Source: Flavobacterium sp. 5 (lineage in GTDB: Bacteria; Bacteroidota; Bacteroidia; Flavobacteriales; Flavobacteriaceae). From it: a DNA stretch of 64,000 nucleotides. Under the pieces are notes generated by a model. It ran no database searches. It worked only from the letters and a program-made list of their open reading frames with translations, and was not told the origin of the DNA. The first letter of the stretch is position 1, and each line of letters begins with the position of its first letter. Location of the stretch: positions 4,774,001-4,838,000 of the forward strand of contig NZ_PHUE01000001.1 of the NCBI RefSeq assembly GCF_002813295.1, read 5' to 3'. Positions 62,301 through 64,000 of the stretch are shown here, piece by piece. The translations under genes and the position numbers were made by a program.

Positions 62301-64000
62301 AATACAGCCATGGCAACTGGACTCGTTGCAGGCACTTATACCGTAACAGTAACAGATGCGAAAGGATGTACCGATACAGAACAAATTACTATCTCTGAAC
62401 CACAAAATGCTCTTCTTGCTGCTATTGGTTCTGTTGTTGATGTAAATTGTAAAGGCGATGCTTCTGGCTCTGCAACAGCTTCTGCCACTGGTGGAACTGC
62501 TGATTATTCTTATAGCTGGAATACTACCCCTGTTCAAAATACAGCCATGGCAACTGGACTCGTTGCAGGTACTTATACCGTAACAGTAACAGATGCGAAA
62601 GGATGTACCGATACAGAACAAATTACTATCTCTGAACCACAAAATGCTCTTCTTGCTGCTATTGGTTCTGTTGTTGATGTAAATTGTAAAGGCGATGCTT
62701 CTGGCTCTGCAACAGCTTCTGCCACTGGTGGAACTGCTGATTATACTTATAGCTGGAATACTACCCCTATTCAAAATACAGCCATGGCAACTGGACTCGT
62801 TGCAGGCACTTATACCGTAACAGTAACAGATGCGAAAGGATGTACCGATACAGAACAAATTACTATCTCTGAACCACAAAATGCTCTTCTTGCTGCTATT
62901 GGTTCTGTTGTTGATGTAAATTGTAAAGGCGATGCTTCTGGCTCTGCTACTGCTTCTGCCACTGGTGGAACTGCTGATTATACTTATAGCTGGAATACTA
63001 CCCCTATTCAAAACACAGCCATAGCAACTGGACTCGTTGCAGGTACTTATACCGTAACAGTAACAGATGCGAAAGGATGTACCGATACAGAACAAATTAC
63101 TATCTCTGAACCACAAAATGCTCTTCTTGCTGCTATTGGTTCTGTTGTTGATGTAAATTGTAAAGGCGATGCTTCTGGCTCTGCAACAGCTTCTGCCACT
63201 GGTGGAACTGCTGATTATACTTATAGCTGGAATACTACCCCTATTCAAAACACAGCCATAGCAACTGGACTCGTTGCAGGTACTTATACCGTAACAGTAA
63301 CAGATGCGAAAGGATGTACCGATACAGAACAAATTACCATCAACGAACCACAAAATGCTCTTCTTGCTGCTATTGGTTCTGTTGTTGATGTAAATTGTAA
63401 AGGCGATGCTTCTGGCTCTGCTACTGCTTCTGCCACTGGTGGAACTGCTGATTATTCTTATAGCTGGAATACTACCCCTGTTCAAAATACAGCCATGGCA
63501 ACTGGACTCGTTGCAGGTACTTATACCGTAACAGTAACAGATGCGAAAGGATGTACCGATACAGAACAAATTACTATCTCTGAACCACAAAATGCTCTTC
63601 TTGCTGCTATTGGTTCTGTTGTTGATGTAAATTGTAAAGGCGATGCTTCTGGCTCTGCAACAGCTTCTGCCACTGGTGGAACTGCTGATTATACTTATAG
63701 CTGGAATACTACCCCTATTCAAAATACAGCCATGGCAACTGGACTCGTTGCAGGTACTTATACCGTAACAGTAACAGATGCGAAAGGATGTACCGATACA
63801 GAACAAATTACTATCTCTGAACCACAAAATGCTCTTCTTGCTGCTATTGGTTCTGTTGTTGATGTAAATTGTAAAGGCGATGCTTCTGGCTCTGCAACAG
63901 CTTCTGCCACTGGTGGAACTGCTGATTATACTTATAGCTGGAATACTACCCCTATTCAAAATACAGCCATGGCAACTGGACTCGTTGCAGGCACTTATAC
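59385..64000 (+). CDS. Giant SprB-repeat adhesin (partial, runs off the window)
   Basis: ATG 59385 opens a frame that stays open to the last base (1538 codons). It starts with a signal peptide (residues 1 to about 28, TAVSQ). A non-repeated N-terminal region (about 29-280) is rich in Gly, Asn and Thr. A bridging domain follows (about 285-375: TISYGDGDFCKNEG, GGTFSAPAGLSINPVSGSIDIT). Then come SprB repeats: one diverged unit (about 376-452) and at least 13 complete near-identical 79-residue units plus a partial one. Each reads like GSVVDVNCKGDASGS ... YSWNTTP ... GTYTVTVTDAKGCTD, with two Cys. This is the domain that makes up Flavobacterium SprB, the mobile adhesin of gliding motility, secreted by T9SS. 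Whether this is SprB itself or a relative cannot be told without the C-terminus. The very long frame on the opposite strand is an artefact of the repeats. Confidence 0.88.
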   Translation, partial: MKTIFTHSAKLATILILSYFSILTAVSQTTPVIFPYNGFGIDGDLKANTPTSNIGDWIPGTGGAGEYVFQLNGTAVNTATTYKFTETYNSNGDNIFTGGGKFNDNPNTQWSWTNNKAGGKGDINNVLIHLGTDSSNNQWLIIASDRLVTTGTSYIDFEFFQNTLTANAGGSFTLAGGRTIGDILLSVEYSNGGSTATVKFYKWDGTDYALVNDPAANAFGKTNTNVVDTMTGGAFGSSQYSAYQFVEAAINISAFFAVSNPCAGAEFGSVLIKTKSSNSPTAALDDFAGPYPVKLILGTATISYGDGDFCKNEGIIPATLGGITGGTFSAPAGLSINPVSGSIDITNSTAGSYTVTYSFTTGGCPKTATTQVTVNALPVATINTSTNVSCFGGNNGQATTSVTGGTAAYTYSWNTTPVQNTAMATGLVAGTYTVTVTDAKGCTDTEQITISEPQNALLAAIGSVVDVNCKGDASGSATASATGGTADYSYSWNTTPVQNTAMATGLVAGTYTVTVTDAKGCTDTEQITISEPQNALLAAIGSVVDVNCKGDASGSATASATGGTADYTYSWNTTPVQNTAMATGLVAGTYTVTVTDAKGCTDTEQITISEPQNALLAAIGSVVDVNCKGDASGSATASATGGTADYTYSWNTTPIQNTAIATGLVAGTYTVTVTDAKGCTDTEQITINEPQNALLAAIGSVVDVNCKGDASGSATASATGGTADYSYSWNTTPVQNTAMATGLVAGTYTVTVTDAKGCTDTEQITISEPQNALLAAIGSVVDVNCKGDASGSATASATGGTADYTYSWNTTPIQNTAMATGLVAGTYTVTVTDAKGCTDTEQITISEPQNALLAAIGSVVDVNCKGDASGSATASATGGTADYTYSWNTTPVQNTAIATGLVAGTYTVTVTDAKGCTDTEQITINEPQNALLAAIGSVVDVNCKGDASGSATASATGGTADYSYSWNTTPVQNTAMATGLVAGTYTVTVTDAKGCTDTEQITISEPQNALLAAIGSVVDVNCKGDASGSATASATGGTADYSYSWNTTPVQNTAMATGLVAGTYTVTVTDAKGCTDTEQITISEPQNALLAAIGSVVDVNCKGDASGSATASATGGTADYTYSWNTTPIQNTAMATGLVAGTYTVTVTDAKGCTDTEQITISEPQNALLAAIGSVVDVNCKGDASGSATASATGGTADYTYSWNTTPIQNTAIATGLVAGTYTVTVTDAKGCTDTEQITISEPQNALLAAIGSVVDVNCKGDASGSATASATGGTADYTYSWNTTPIQNTAIATGLVAGTYTVTVTDAKGCTDTEQITINEPQNALLAAIGSVVDVNCKGDASGSATASATGGTADYSYSWNTTPVQNTAMATGLVAGTYTVTVTDAKGCTDTEQITISEPQNALLAAIGSVVDVNCKGDASGSATASATGGTADYTYSWNTTPIQNTAMATGLVAGTYTVTVTDAKGCTDTEQITISEPQNALLAAIGSVVDVNCKGDASGSATASATGGTADYTYSWNTTPIQNTAMATGLVAGTY
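60741..64000 (+). repeat. Array of 237-bp repeats in the adhesin gene
   Basis: The marker CCACAAAATG starts at 60741, 60978, 61215, 61452 and so on to 63822, an exact period of 237 bp (79 codons). Thirteen full units and a partial one lie in the window. Units differ at a few linked sites: GCTACTGCT or GCAACAGCT, TCTTATAG or ACTTATAG, CCTGTTC or CCTATTC, CCATGG or CCATAG, and ATCTCTGAA or ATCAACGAA. Confidence 0.95.

Noticed and set aside
60513..63959. Open minus-strand frame of more than 1100 codons with repeated Cys/Ser-rich sequence
   Set aside because: It lies opposite the SprB repeats. Because the repeat period (237 bp) is a multiple of three, any frame that is stop-free in one unit stays open through the array. 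The plus strand has a signal peptide and a known domain.
60741..64000. Regular repeat array as a CRISPR
   Set aside because: Units are 237 bp, coding and nearly identical over their whole length, with no unique spacers and no cas genes.

Overview
The window looks like chromosomal DNA of a Flavobacterium-type organism (Bacteroidetes, Flavobacteriaceae). It is AT-rich. Its promoters carry the Bacteroidetes -7 element TAnnTTTG, in one case with TTG exactly 19 bp upstream. Two genes belong to type IX secretion / gliding biology: an amylase with a C-terminal sorting domain and an adhesin made of SprB repeats. DUF4369-thioredoxin lipoproteins, META/HslJ-type lipoproteins and fused E1 alpha/beta dehydrogenases are also typical of the group. 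No rRNA, CRISPR array, prophage or known defence system was seen. There is one tRNA (Tyr) and one insertion sequence.

Layout. 1-5.7 kb: a partial minus-strand gene, a secreted double NTF2-like protein, then a six-gene minus-strand run (two small proteins, YchJ-like SEC-C protein, META-domain lipoprotein, VWA protein, MoxR-like AAA+ ATPase). 5.9-9.2 kb: a CHASE/PAS sensor histidine kinase overlapping a single-domain response regulator. 9.2-14.5 kb: small genes, a J-domain/KTSC protein, an IS4-family element inserted in the loop of that gene's terminator, a DUF4369-thioredoxin gene broken by an in-frame TGA, tRNA-Tyr, and the C-terminal remnant of an amino-acid permease. 14.5-22.9 kb: SIMPL protein, rhomboid protease, three tandem LpxL-like acyltransferases, a class V aminotransferase, GlmM and AcpH. 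23-31.7 kb: gamma-glutamyltransferase, trypsin-like protease, ClC channel, UvrA, a flavobacterial hairpin element and a LOG-family protein. 31.8-39.4 kb: an M1-peptidase-like/beta-barrel protein without HExxH, a fused 2-oxoacid dehydrogenase E1, an M23 peptidase without signal peptide and an OmpA/TSP3 protein. 39.4-43.3 kb: small membrane, lipoprotein and stress-type genes. 43.7-48.1 kb: pyruvate formate-lyase, its activase and an OFA-type transporter. 48.1-57.8 kb: a multi-module amylase, a Crp-like regulator with a quinone reductase, the polyphosphate cluster sixA-ppk1-ppx, and a CAP-domain lipoprotein. 57.8-64 kb: a long AT-rich stretch with four dyad repeats, then the start of a very large SprB-repeat adhesin that runs off the end.

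How the genes fit together. PflB, PflA and the OFA-type transporter form a plausible unit for anaerobic pyruvate cleavage and carboxylate export. PPK1, PPX and SixA form a polyphosphate/histidine-phosphate unit. The MoxR ATPase and VWA protein form the classic two-component chaperone/chelatase-like pair. The amylase and SprB-like adhesin are both likely T9SS cargo.

The strongest unusual signals are: the IS inserted inside a terminator hairpin, with its own terminator-like hairpin at one end and a transposase that needs a -1 frameshift at a perfect U UUU UUA heptamer; the mosaic 237-bp SprB array; the threefold acyltransferase cluster; the in-frame TGA in the thioredoxin lipoprotein; and the dyad repeats ahead of the adhesin. 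I did not find a clearly new multi-gene system.
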